Of a DNA stretch of 64,000 nt, positions 33,984 to 43,800 are shown one piece after another. The position numbers and the translations under genes are program-made. Source of the stretch: Clostridiales bacterium UBA1775 (GTDB lineage: Bacteria > Bacillota > Clostridia > Monoglobales > Firm-18); assembly GCA_002314595.1 (NCBI GenBank), contig DCGP01000017.1:1-64000 (forward strand), read 5' to 3'. The notes under the pieces are model-generated. The model was not told the origin of the DNA and did not search any database. It saw only the letters and a list, made by a program, of their open reading frames with translations. Numbering within the stretch: position 1 is the first letter of the stretch; every line of letters starts with the position of its first letter.

Positions 33984-35708
33984 ATGAACTATATTAAAGA
34001 ATATGAAAAATGGTTAAATTCAAACAAAATTGATGAAAACGAAAAAAAAATACTCGAAGCAATGAAAAATAACGAAAGTGAAATAAAAGAGTGCTTCTAC
34101 CAAAGTCTTGCTTTTGGCACAGGCGGATTAAGAGGAGTTTTAGGTCTTGGCACTAATCGTATGAATAAATATATGGTACGCCGAGCAACCCAGGGAATTG
34201 CAAACTACATTTTGGAACATGGTGATGAATTAAAATCAAGAGGTGTTGTAATTGCTTATGATTCAAGACATTACTCACCTGAATTTGCACTTGAAACTGC
34301 ACTTACAATGTGTGCTAACGGCATAAAGGCGTATCTTTTTGAATCCTTACGTCCTACGCCGGAGCTATCATTTGCTATTAGACATTTACATGCAATTTCA
34401 GGTATTGTTATTACTGCTTCCCACAACCCTTCCGAATACAATGGCTACAAGGCTTATTGGGAAGATGGTGGACAGTTGCCCCCATCGGTTTCTGATGTTG
34501 TCTTGGCTGAAATCAATAATATTGATGTGTTTGACGCCAAAACTATGCCAAAGGACGATGCTGTAAAGTCCGGCTTGTTACAATACATCGGCAAAGAAGT
34601 TGACGATGCATACATTGATGCAGTTTATACACAGGCAATTAACCCTGACGTTGTTAAGGAAGTTGCTGATGAATTTAAGCTTGTATATACACCAATACAC
34701 GGAAGTGGTAACATTCCGGTAAGGGCAATCCTTAAAAAGTCAGGCTTTAAGCACATTATTGTTGTAAAGGAGCAGGAGCAACCTGACGGAGCATTTCCCA
34801 CGGTTAAATCCCCTAACCCTGAAAACAAGGAGTGCTTTACAAAGGCTATTGAGCTTGCAAAGGAAAATGACGTTAGCCTAATTATCGGCACAGACCCTGA
34901 TGCTGACAGAATGGGTATAATGCTAAGAAACAAAGAAGGCGAATATGTACCAATGACCGGAAACCAAGTTGGCGCATTGCTTACAGACTATATTATATCT
35001 GCCAAAAAGGAACGTGGTACACTACCTGAAAACGGTGCTGTCATTTCCACAATTGTTTCAACAAAAATGACAAGAGTTATGGCTGAAAGCTTTGGTATGA
35101 AATTTATCGAAACTCTAACAGGTTTTAAGTTTATTGGTGAGAAAATTCACGAATTTGAAACCACCGGTTGCAATGAATTTTTGTTGGGCTTTGAAGAGAG
35201 CTACGGTTACCTTGTAGGCACTCACGCAAGGGATAAGGACTCTGTTGTTGCAAGTATGTTAATTGCCGAAATGGCTGCATATTATTACAAAAAAGGCAAG
35301 ACACTTTATGACGTTATGGAGGAGCTGTACGAAAGATTTGGTGGGTTTGCCGAAATAACCGAAAGCATTACTATGAAAGGTAGCGAAGGGTTAGCAAAAA
35401 TCAAAGCTATAATGGACAATCTACGCAAGGACAAACCCACATCATTTGGTGATTTTAAAGTAAAAGCCATTAGAGATTACAAGGTTGGTATAAGATATGA
35501 CCTTGAAAATGGAACAGAAGAAAAGCTTGATTTACCAACATCTGACGTCCTTTACTTTGAAATGTCGGAGGGCGCAGATTTTGTAGCCCGTCCCTCAGGC
35601 ACAGAGCCAAAGATTAAAATGTATTATTTAGTACAATCCGACACTATAAAAAATGCTCATAAGACACTTGAAAAGGTAACTGAGCAAGTTTCAAAATATT
35701 TTAATTAA
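33984..35708 (+). CDS. Phosphoglucomutase/phosphomannomutase (alpha-D-phosphohexomutase)
   Basis: A 574-aa enzyme of the four-domain phosphohexomutase family. FGTGGLRGVLGLGTNRMNKY (about residue 44) opens domain 1, and TASHNPSEYNGYK (about 142) holds the phosphoserine. GTDPDADRMG (about 305) is the Mg2+ loop, GFEESYGYLVG (about 400) the sugar loop and RPSGTEPKIKMYY (about 540) the phosphate-binding loop. It swaps phosphate between C1 and C6 of glucose or mannose for glycogen, cell wall or exopolysaccharide precursors. The start at ATG 33984 follows TGGAGG; longer in-frame readings would cross the promoter. Confidence 0.95.
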   Translation: MNYIKEYEKWLNSNKIDENEKKILEAMKNNESEIKECFYQSLAFGTGGLRGVLGLGTNRMNKYMVRRATQGIANYILEHGDELKSRGVVIAYDSRHYSPEFALETALTMCANGIKAYLFESLRPTPELSFAIRHLHAISGIVITASHNPSEYNGYKAYWEDGGQLPPSVSDVVLAEINNIDVFDAKTMPKDDAVKSGLLQYIGKEVDDAYIDAVYTQAINPDVVKEVADEFKLVYTPIHGSGNIPVRAILKKSGFKHIIVVKEQEQPDGAFPTVKSPNPENKECFTKAIELAKENDVSLIIGTDPDADRMGIMLRNKEGEYVPMTGNQVGALLTDYIISAKKERGTLPENGAVISTIVSTKMTRVMAESFGMKFIETLTGFKFIGEKIHEFETTGCNEFLLGFEESYGYLVGTHARDKDSVVASMLIAEMAAYYYKKGKTLYDVMEELYERFGGFAEITESITMKGSEGLAKIKAIMDNLRKDKPTSFGDFKVKAIRDYKVGIRYDLENGTEEKLDLPTSDVLYFEMSEGADFVARPSGTEPKIKMYYLVQSDTIKNAHKTLEKVTEQVSKYFN

Positions 35709-35714
35709 ATTATA

Positions 35715-35746
35715 AAAGGAATTCGTTAGTAACGAATTCCTTTTGT
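35715..35746. terminator. Bidirectional terminator between the phosphohexomutase gene and asnB
   Basis: AAAAGGAATTCGTTA and GTAACGAATTCCTTTT are complementary and nearly contiguous, with T-runs outward on both strands. Confidence 0.85.
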
Positions 35747-35748
35747 TT

Positions 35749-37569
35749 TTATATACAAACATTGTATGTTTCAAGCCAAAAGTCAAACTGTATTAGCCAA
35801 GCCACCAGCTGTGGTCTACCCATTAGCTGACCGAACCAAGTTACGTTATCCTGCTTCATCATTTCGTTAAAGGTCTTTACATTTAAAATTTCGCCAAGTT
35901 TACCTTTTTTAAGCCTTTTATTTAGAATTTCCGTTACATATTCTTCGTATTTTGGATTATGAGTTTTAGGATATGGGCTCTTTTTTCTGTTTATTATTTT
36001 ATCAGGCAAAATGTCCTCCATTGCGTCCCTTAAAAGTGCTTTTTCCCTTCTGCCTTCAAACTTTATGCTCCATGGAACATTATAGACATATTCTAAAATC
36101 CGATGGTCTGCAAAGGGTACACGAACCTCTAAGCCGTGTGCCATACTCATTCTGTCCTTACGTTCTAAAAGCGAGGTCATAAAGTAATTTACAGAAAGGA
36201 CGGTAGCAATTCTTGAAATTTGCATTTCTTCGGTATCCGTATCCAACAAGGGTACATTTAAAATACTGTCTTTATAAACCTGTGAAATGTATTCAAAGCC
36301 CTCTTTTACATTTACAACTTTTTCATTAAAAAGCTCTGCCCTTGCCATTGGCTTGTGTATCCATGGAAAAAAGCCGTTATTTAACATTTCTTTTCTGTAA
36401 AACCAAGGGTAGCCACCGAATATTTCATCGGAGCATTCCCCTGACAGGGCTACTGTATGGTTGTTTTTTACCTCTCCACAAAAATAGAGCAATGATGAAT
36501 CTATGTCTGCTTGACCGGGAATATCCCTATAAACAGTTGCGGGAAACAAATTTTGAGCAACAGAAAAGGTTGGTGCTGTTAAAACCTTATGGTCTGTTCC
36601 TAACCACTTGCCTAAATCCTCTGCAAAATCCTCGTCCCCCTGTGGTTGAAACAGTGATTTTTTGAAATTTTGACGATTGTCCTCATATTCAAAGGAATAT
36701 GTTGTAAGGGTTTTTCCTTGTTTTTTGTATTCTTCTGCCACTATTGCTGAAATTACCGAAGAATCTAACCCTCCTGACAAAAATGTGCATAGTGGTACAT
36801 CTGACTTGGTTTGCCTTGTAATTGCATCACAAACAAGGGTTTTGGTATGCTCTATTGCCTCCTCCCTTGTTTCCGTAAAGTCCTGTGCTGTAAGCTTCCA
36901 ATAAGTATTAAGTTTTAACCCATCAGCATTATAATATCCGCACTGTGCCGGTTTAAGCTCATAGACGTCTTTGAAAACCCCGCTGCCATTTATGGTTACA
37001 GGTGATAAAAACAATAACTCCCAAAGTCCGTATTTATCAAGCTTTGGCTCTACATTTGGGTGGGCAAGCAACGACTTAATTTCCGACCCAAACAGTAATG
37101 AACTGCCTAAACGACAATAGAAAAATGGTTTGATACCAAACCTATCTCTTGCTAAAAATACTGCATCTTTACCTTCGTCATATACTGCAAAGGCAAAAAT
37201 TCCGTTTAATTTAGACGGACAGCTATCACCAAAGATAATGTAAGAATAAAGCACAACTTCCGTATCACAATTTGTTTCACACTCTATGCCGTAGGTTTTA
37301 AGCTCTGCCTTTAAATTATCTGTATTATATATTTCTCCATTATACACAATGGTGTAGCTATTGCCTTGATACAAAATTGTCATAGGTTGGTTGCCGTTTT
37401 GTATGTCCATTACCGACAATCTGTTATGCTGAAAAACAACATTTTTACCAACAAACACATTACTGTTGTCAGGGCCCCTATGCTTCATAGTCATTCCCAT
37501 TTTGATTACTGTTTCTCTATCTAAATTTTTATTGTCCTTAAAATCAACAATTCCGCATATTGAACACAT
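35749..37569 (-). CDS. asnB: Asparagine synthase (glutamine-hydrolysing)
   Basis: A 606-aa enzyme. Cys2 (MCSICGIVDF) is the N-terminal glutaminase nucleophile. The glutaminase domain runs to about residue 200 (GEIYNTDNL, CDTEVVLYSY), and the synthetase domain has SGGLDSSVISA near residue 265 for ATP binding. It makes asparagine from aspartate using glutamine nitrogen. The start was set so that Cys2 follows the initiator Met, with GAAAGGA upstream; a start six codons earlier would block the active site. Length fits the Bacillus AsnO/AsnH group. It is separate from the prmC operon by 52 bases. Confidence 0.94.
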   Translation of the reverse strand: MCSICGIVDFKDNKNLDRETVIKMGMTMKHRGPDNSNVFVGKNVVFQHNRLSVMDIQNGNQPMTILYQGNSYTIVYNGEIYNTDNLKAELKTYGIECETNCDTEVVLYSYIIFGDSCPSKLNGIFAFAVYDEGKDAVFLARDRFGIKPFFYCRLGSSLLFGSEIKSLLAHPNVEPKLDKYGLWELLFLSPVTINGSGVFKDVYELKPAQCGYYNADGLKLNTYWKLTAQDFTETREEAIEHTKTLVCDAITRQTKSDVPLCTFLSGGLDSSVISAIVAEEYKKQGKTLTTYSFEYEDNRQNFKKSLFQPQGDEDFAEDLGKWLGTDHKVLTAPTFSVAQNLFPATVYRDIPGQADIDSSLLYFCGEVKNNHTVALSGECSDEIFGGYPWFYRKEMLNNGFFPWIHKPMARAELFNEKVVNVKEGFEYISQVYKDSILNVPLLDTDTEEMQISRIATVLSVNYFMTSLLERKDRMSMAHGLEVRVPFADHRILEYVYNVPWSIKFEGRREKALLRDAMEDILPDKIINRKKSPYPKTHNPKYEEYVTEILNKRLKKGKLGEILNVKTFNEMMKQDNVTWFGQLMGRPQLVAWLIQFDFWLETYNVCI

Positions 37570-37621
37570 ACTAATCAGTCCTTTCACCTATATTATATGC
37601 AATATGCGGAATACATTTACA

Positions 37622-38461
37622 CTATTTAATTTTGTACCCGTAGACAACTCGGTTTATGCCTGCAATATCCTTGCAAAATCCAATATTTTTAAAATTATTA
37701 TCTTCAAGAATTTCCTTGACAGCTTCACTTTGGTTATAGCCTACCTCATATGCAATAAAGCCACCATCATTTATTACATCATAGCCAATCTTGGTGATAT
37801 GTCTGTAAAAATCAAGCCCGTCCTTGCCACCTAAAAGGGCAATTTGTGGCTCGTAATCCTTAACATCTGTCATAAGTGTTGGCACAACATCGTCCTCTAT
37901 ATAGGGTGGGTTTGACACTATACCGTCTACCTTTATATTTGGAAAATCCTTAAAAACATCTCCGTTAATAAACTCTATTCTATTACCTACACCGTTAGAT
38001 TTGGCATTTTTTTCGGCAACAGAAATAGCATATTTAGATATGTCCATAGCAAAGGCTTTGGCGTTTTTACAAAAATGCAAAATGCTTATTGGAATACAAC
38101 CACTGCCTGTACCAATTTCCAAAATGGTTTTTTTGCTGTCTGCTATTTCATCAATAACCTTTTCCACAAGGGCTTCCGTATCAGGGCGAGGTATTAAAAC
38201 ATTGCTGTCTACATAAAATTCCAACCCCATAAATTCTGCCTTACCTAAAATGTACTGCATTGGTTCGTGCATTTTCCTGCGATTAAGCAATTTTTCATAT
38301 TCGCCATATTCTGCAATGTCATCGTCTTTGTTGGTAATCAAAAATATTTTATCCTTGTTAAATGCCTTGCAAAACAGCAATTTAGCATCTAACCTTGCAG
38401 ACTCAATTTGTGCCTGTGCAAGGCTCTTTGTACCATACAAAATAAGTTCGTTAACCTTCAT
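37622..38461 (-). CDS. prmC: Peptide chain release factor N5-glutamine methyltransferase
   Basis: A 279-aa SAM methyltransferase that modifies the GGQ glutamine of release factors. An alpha-helical N-terminal domain (residues 1-75) precedes ILEIGTGSGCIPIS (about 112, SAM motif I), and the signature NPPY is in VSNPPYIEDD (about 183). It starts one base after the stop of the DUF1385 gene, so the two are translationally linked. The release factor gene prfA, a frequent neighbour, is not present. Confidence 0.94.
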   Translation of the reverse strand: MKVNELILYGTKSLAQAQIESARLDAKLLFCKAFNKDKIFLITNKDDDIAEYGEYEKLLNRRKMHEPMQYILGKAEFMGLEFYVDSNVLIPRPDTEALVEKVIDEIADSKKTILEIGTGSGCIPISILHFCKNAKAFAMDISKYAISVAEKNAKSNGVGNRIEFINGDVFKDFPNIKVDGIVSNPPYIEDDVVPTLMTDVKDYEPQIALLGGKDGLDFYRHITKIGYDVINDGGFIAYEVGYNQSEAVKEILEDNNFKNIGFCKDIAGINRVVYGYKIK

Positions 38462-38462
38462 C

Positions 38463-39413
38463 TTACCACTTGTCGTCCTCTTTGTTATCTGTTAAAACTG
38501 CCTTTAATGAGGCAATGGCAACCTCTATTTGAGAGTCGTCCGGTTCACGTGTTGTAATGTATTGCAACCACATACCCGGCTGTGAAATCATATTTGTAAA
38601 CCAATTATCATGCCTGCCTGCAAATTTGATAATTTCATAAGAAAGACCTGCCACAACAGGCAACAGCAATATTTTATATATTGCCCTTGCATACCAAGTG
38701 ATACCACCCGGAATTAGCAAAAATACAATAATACTTACAATCATTACAAAAATCAAGAAGCTTGTGCCACATCTTGGATGAAGTCTTGGGTTCTTCCTTG
38801 CATTTTCAACTGTTAATTCTTCGCCATGCTCGTAAGTCCAAATAGTTTTGTGCTCTGCACCATGGTACATAAACACCCTTTGAATATCCTTCATTTTAGA
38901 AACTAAAACAAGATAGAAAATGAAAATACCCATTCTTATTGCACCTTCGATTAGTGTCCTGACTGTGCCTTCAACCTTAAACAAATTAAGCTTTGCAAGT
39001 AGCTCTGCAATAAAGTTTGGCAACAAGAAAAACAAACCTATTGAAAAAATGACTGATAAAATTACTGAAAAATAAATTACAATATCCTTGATTTTATCAC
39101 CAAATTTAGCATCTAACCACTTTTCAAACTTGGTTTGGCTTTCCTCCTCCCCTTCTATATCAAAAAATTCTGCCGAAAACATTAACGCCTTTACCCCTGT
39201 TATTAAGCTTTCAAAAAAGGCTATGCAACCTCTGATAATAGGCAATTTTAAAACCTTATACTTTTGTAAAATTGACGATATAGGCCTTTTCTCAACTATT
39301 ATTTCATTATCCGGCTTTCTTACTGCCATAGCGATTTCCTTTGGGCCTCTCATCATAACGCCTTCCATTATGGCTTGACCACCGATACTTGTTTTGTGTA
39401 ATTTTTCTGCCAT
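38463..39413 (-). CDS. DUF1385 membrane protein
   Basis: A 316-aa protein with the family opening TSIGGQAIMEGVMMRGP. It has several transmembrane helices (around residues 110-135, 165-180, 220-240 and 245-260). MYHGAEHKTIWTYEHGEELT and RLHPRCGTSFLIFVMI are the conserved central motifs (about residues 180-220). The function is unknown; in many clostridia it precedes prmC and prfA, as here (prmC starts one base after it). It follows radC by 2 bases. Confidence 0.92.
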   Translation of the reverse strand: MAEKLHKTSIGGQAIMEGVMMRGPKEIAMAVRKPDNEIIVEKRPISSILQKYKVLKLPIIRGCIAFFESLITGVKALMFSAEFFDIEGEEESQTKFEKWLDAKFGDKIKDIVIYFSVILSVIFSIGLFFLLPNFIAELLAKLNLFKVEGTVRTLIEGAIRMGIFIFYLVLVSKMKDIQRVFMYHGAEHKTIWTYEHGEELTVENARKNPRLHPRCGTSFLIFVMIVSIIVFLLIPGGITWYARAIYKILLLPVVAGLSYEIIKFAGRHDNWFTNMISQPGMWLQYITTREPDDSQIEVAIASLKAVLTDNKEDDKW

Positions 39414-39415
39414 AT

Positions 39416-40084
39416 TTATACCTCCCTACGATAGGTTTTGCAAGATATGTACTTGTCATTGTTTACTATTATATGGTCTATAAGTTCAATGCCTATCTTT
39501 TCAAGCACTTCTTTAATATTTTGTGTTGTAATAACATCACTTTGGGACGGAACTAAAACTCCGGACGGGTGATTATGACACAGAACAACCTTTGTTGTAG
39601 TTGTAAATGCCACAGCATCAACAATCTTTCGTGGGTCTATTATCAGCAGTCCCGGTACTCCCTCTGCAATCTTTTCTTCCTTGATAAGCTTATTATTTGA
39701 GTCCAAGCAAAGTACATACGCAGCTTCATTTGCAGTGCCTCTTAACAAGTCCATACACCTTTCACAAATTTCGTTCATAGTCTTGTACTTTTTCTTGTTT
39801 TTATTGATGTTATAGGAATATCCTCTTGAAATATACGGCAACATCTTTATGTGAATTGCAACAGATTTGCCTACTCCATCAATGGTCATAAGCTCCTCTA
39901 TGGGTGCGTTACAGAGGTTTTCAAGAGTCTTAAATCTATTAAGCAAAGCATGAGCGATATCTGTTGTATTTCGACGTGCATAAACGCTGTACAAATACAC
40001 TTCTAAAAATTCGTGCTCGTACAGTATATCAATCCCGTGTTTGAATATTTTTTCAAACATTCTTTGACGATGTCCCTCTGCCAT
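39416..40084 (-). CDS. radC: RadC/JAB-domain protein
   Basis: A 222-aa protein. The N-terminal helix-hairpin-helix is at APIEELMTIDGVGKSVAIHI (about residue 60). The C-terminal JAB/MPN metalloprotease-like domain holds VVLCHNHPSGVLVPSQSDVI near residue 172, giving the His/His/Asp zinc site. Once linked to DNA repair, its real role is unsettled. AGGAGCAAC precedes the start. It leads the leftward radC-DUF1385-prmC set. Confidence 0.9.
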   Translation of the reverse strand: MAEGHRQRMFEKIFKHGIDILYEHEFLEVYLYSVYARRNTTDIAHALLNRFKTLENLCNAPIEELMTIDGVGKSVAIHIKMLPYISRGYSYNINKNKKKYKTMNEICERCMDLLRGTANEAAYVLCLDSNNKLIKEEKIAEGVPGLLIIDPRKIVDAVAFTTTTKVVLCHNHPSGVLVPSQSDVITTQNIKEVLEKIGIELIDHIIVNNDKYISCKTYRREV

Positions 40085-40186
40085 TGATGTTGCTCCTTAT
40101 CTAATAATACTTATCTTTATATTTTACTCCATTTCAAACACTATTGTCAAGGAATTTACAATAATTTTGGATTTTTGTATTTATTC

Positions 40187-40215
40187 TTGACACTTATATT
40201 GTTTAGTGATATAAT
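40187..40215 (+). promoter_or_regulatory. Consensus promoter of tRNA-Gln
   Basis: TTGACA (40187-40192), a 17-base spacer and TATAAT (40210-40215). Both hexamers are perfect, as expected for a stable-RNA gene; the tRNA begins 12 bases later. Confidence 0.85.
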
Positions 40216-40227
40216 ATTTTCTGTTGA

Positions 40228-40301
40228 TGCCGGATTGTGTAAGGGTAGCACGACAGACTCTGACTCTGTTTGTCTGGGTTCGAATCCTAGTCCGGCAACC
40301 A
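40228..40301 (+). tRNA. tRNA-Gln (anticodon CUG)
   Basis: Acceptor TGCCGGA pairs with TCCGGCA. The D-arm is GTGT/GCAC. The anticodon stem ACAGA/TCTGT encloses CTCTGAC with anticodon CTG, reading CAG for glutamine. The T-arm CTGGG-TTCGAAT-CCTAG is followed by discriminator A and an encoded CCA. It is a single tRNA with its own promoter and terminator. Confidence 0.93.
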
Positions 40302-40309
40302 AAGCGAAA

Positions 40310-40337
40310 ATCCTGTCCGATTAGGGCAGGTTTTTTG
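40310..40337 (+). terminator. Terminator of tRNA-Gln
   Basis: CCTGTCC pairs with GGGCAGG (one G-U) and is followed by TTTTTT. Confidence 0.85.
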
Positions 40338-40567
40338 CTTTGTATTGTTCATTTTTCAATATTCATCATTCACTATTCATTAAAGACGGATTTTCTAATT
40401 GAATAATGAATAAAAAGCATATTAATATCCTCCATAAACACCGCAAAATCAAATCAATCAAAATAAATCCTCGGTAGCCGGTTTAAATCCGATACGGAGG
40501 ATTTTATTTATTTTATCTAAAATCATCTAATTCTTTTATGCAAATTAACATTTTTCTGCTTTTCATC
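40338..40567. other. AT-rich intergenic stretch with degenerate repeats
   Basis: No gene is seen. 40345-40420 is a run of ATTCAT/ATTCA-like units whose complement reappears as TTGAATAATGAAT, giving a loose inverted repeat. 40466-40512 has AATCCTC and GAGGATT arms around a structured loop (CCGG...CCG), ending in TTTTATTT, which could be a second terminator. Confidence 0.5.
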
Positions 40568-40596
40568 TTTACTTTTTCCATAAATTATGTTACAAT
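40568..40596 (+). promoter_or_regulatory. Promoter of the candidate structured RNA
   Basis: TTTACT (40568-40573), a 17-base spacer and extended -10 TGTTACAAT ending at 40596. Transcription should start near 40603, exactly where the closing stem begins. Confidence 0.6.
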
Positions 40597-40602
40597 GAGC
40601 TT

Positions 40603-40802
40603 GCTAAACGTAACTTAATAAGATTCCATGGGAGTAGTATATTCAAAGCATTATACTCTTTTTTCACTATGACACTTTTGAATTTGACAAAAATGCAAAT
40701 TCCATTAAGTATCATGGTGAACTATTCCTGTATATTTAAGTTATGTTTAGCGACTATCGGAGTTTGCGTTTTTTATGCGTCTGCTTCGGTAGGCGCATTT
40801 TT
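40603..40802 (+). ncRNA. Candidate structured RNA or leader element, class not recognised
   Basis: GCTAAACGTAACTT (40603-40616) can pair with AAGTTATGTTTAGC (40738-40751) over 14 pairs with one G-U, extendable by two A-U pairs. It encloses about 120 bases. Inside are hairpins AGTATA/TATACT and AATTTG/CAAATT. There are also two long-range pairings that cross each other, CCATG/CATGG and GGAGTAGT/ACTATTCC, which would form a pseudoknot or alternative states. A terminator follows at 40774-40802, ending 22 bases before the start codon of the secreted amidase gene. This fits a riboswitch-like leader or an independent small RNA. It does not match the class landmarks I know (glycine, c-di-GMP, ydaO, 6S, SRP, RNase P). 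Confidence 0.6.
40774..40802 (+). terminator. Terminator after the candidate structured RNA
   Basis: ATGCGTCTG pairs with TAGGCGCAT around CTTCGG, allowing G-U pairs, followed by a run of T. It separates the RNA from the amidase ribosome binding site by about 8 bases, so it may act as an attenuator. Confidence 0.75.
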
Positions 40803-40823
40803 TAATTTATGGAGGATTTGAGG

Positions 40824-43800
40824 ATGAAAAAAATAGGATTATATGCAATAATCAGCGTTTTGTTTTTAATATCATTTACTATTCAAGTTTTTGCGGAAGA
40901 AAACTGTCATAGTATGATTAACGAATGGTATGGAAATGAGACTATTGCAAACAGTATTCCAAAAACTGTAAAGGAATACTTTGATGTAAGAAAAAATTCT
41001 TTAATTGATTCTTCTCTATTTACAAGTAATTATGCAAGTGAAAAAGTACAAAAAAATGAAAATGAGCGTCGTGTAAAAATACTTGAAATGCAATGTAGAA
41101 TGAATATTAATATAGTAGATGTAGATAAACATATACAAGTATTGGAAACAAAGGTGGAAAATTCAAACACAATATTAACTATTAAGGAATGGTTTTTCTA
41201 TGATTACGATGATTTAGATGTTGAAGGGTTTAAAATTAACACAGCCGGATTTGGTACAACTCACACTTTAATTATAGATAAGAATGATACTATTATTGAT
41301 GACTTATACGATGAATCAGAAACCACAGGTATAATTACAACAGAAAGTAAAAATACTAATTTAATTAGTAAAAATATGTCAAGTTCAATAGAAAATATAG
41401 AAGAATCAAATATAAGCTTAATGAGCACCAATTTTTATTCAAGTTATAATGTTGATGCTGTTGTCACATATGCTGATAAATATTGGCAAAATTATAATAC
41501 TAACTTTGCAAACTATAATCCGTATGGTGGTGATTGCACAAATTTCACATCACAATGTATTCTTGCAGGAGGAATGCCACAAGTGTTATGTAGTAGTGGT
41601 ATGACAAATGGATGGTATTATAATTCAACAAATGACCGTAGCGGTACATGGACAGTTGCTGGATACCTTAGAAATTGGATGGCAAACAACCGAGGTGTCT
41701 TAGTAAATAATCCATCACCTTCGCAAATATACAAAGGTAGTCCTGTATTTTATAGCAGTAATGGTGGTAGTACATGGGCTCATGCTACAATTTGTGTCGG
41801 AACAAATTCAGAAGGGACTCCAATAATTGATTCTCATAATAATGATTACTATCATACAAAATGGAATTACTGGGGGAGTTCTACAACATACAGTACTGTG
41901 CAGTTGACACCGAGTAATAATTATACCAATATTCCAGCTATACAACGTGTGGTATGCACTACCAACGACGCTTCAAACATAGGAAATCACTCAGCAACAC
42001 TTTCCGGTCATTTTACAAATCCGGGCGGTGCAAAAATTGTAAAGAGAGGTTTTCAATGGAGTACAACAACCGATATGACACATTATACTATGTTTGATTG
42101 CAATATTACATGGGAAGATGGATTGACACATAATCAAACAACATTTTCTCCAAATACCACTTATTATTATAAATTTGTTGTTCAAGGCGAAGATGGAACA
42201 TATGTATATGGGAATATGAAAAGTCTCACAACAGGACCATTTGGAAATATGACAGTTACTACAAATGATGCATATAATATAAAAACCAACTCTGCAACAT
42301 TTAGTGGTAGTTTTTCTAATCCAAATGGTTTTGATGTGAAAAAAAGAGGATTTGTAATAGGTACTTCTTCTAATAATTTAAATTGGGAAATTATTTTCGA
42401 TTGTGATATCACATGGAGTGATGGATTGACACATACCCAACCAGGACTTAAAGCTGGTACTACATATTATTACAAATTTGTTATTGGTGACGGAAATGGA
42501 AATTATAAATATGGCGGTTTGAAGAGCTTCACAACAAGAACAGCATTAGACACCGTTACAGTTACAACAAAAGACGCTTATAATATAACATCAAATTCGG
42601 CCACTTTTCATGGAAGTTTTGAACCCGGTGATTATACAATTAAAAAACGAGGATATGTTATTGGGACGGATTCAAATAATTTAAATTGGGAAATTATTTT
42701 CAATTGTGATATCACATGGAGTGATGGCTTAACTCATACACAGCCAGGTCTTCAACCAGGAACAACATACTACTACAGGATGGTTGTGGGAGATGGAAAT
42801 GGGAATTATAAATATGGCGGATTGAAATCTTTTACTACAGCTTGTAATAATCTCTCCGGACTGTACGCTATTAGACATGTTGCAACAGGGAAGTATATTA
42901 CTATGGGAAATAATGATATTGAGGGGAATCCTACGACATTAGTTGAACCAAGGTATAGCGGAGCTTTAGACACCGATCAACAATTATATTTCGAGTTGTT
43001 GTCTAATGGCGCATATAAGATTACTTCAAAAAGAAATGGATACGCATTTGAGGTAGGAGGACTTAGTAAAGATAATGCTGCTGTAGTTCAACAATGGGGA
43101 TATGGAGGGATTTCCAGTCAACAGTGGTACGTATTTCGAAGGAATGACGGATATTATAAACTTGTTAATGTTAATTCAAGAAAGGCATTAGATATTGGGT
43201 CTAAAGTTCAACAATATGAGGATAATAATGCAGATGCACAAAAGTTTGAAATTATTCCGTTAACGTACGAAATCATATATAATGCTAATGGTGGAACAGG
43301 TGCACCAGATACACAATATAAAGTTTATAACCAAAACTTAACTTTATGCAATTCTATTTTAACCCGTCCAGGATATGTTTTCTGGGGATGGGCGGACAAT
43401 GTTCAAAATGCAGAAAATGCAACATATCCAGCAGGCGGAACATTTACCGGAAACTATAGCACTACATTATATGCTGTTTGGAAAAAAGCTACCTATACCA
43501 ATCATGTTCAATATTGGACTTGGGGATACAAAAATGGTGAAGGTGACAATACAGATAAAAACGCATTTTTCGTTGGAGAATATTCGTGGAATGGTGCCTT
43601 TAGCGATAGCCAAACATTTACAGAAAATATGACGAAGGAAATTCGTGGATTTAATTATCAAAAGAAATTGGTTTCTCCAACATTTACAGGTGAGTGGATT
43701 TCGTATTCTTTACCTTATACTTTTAGTCAACCAGCACAAGATGTATGGGCAAATATTGACTATGTTCCTACAGCGTATGAAATAAGGTATGAATTAGATG

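Noticed and set aside
40228..40600. tRNA-Gln as an integration site for a genomic island
   Set aside because: No repeat of the tRNA 3' end and no integrase was found in the window; the AT-rich filler alone is not evidence.
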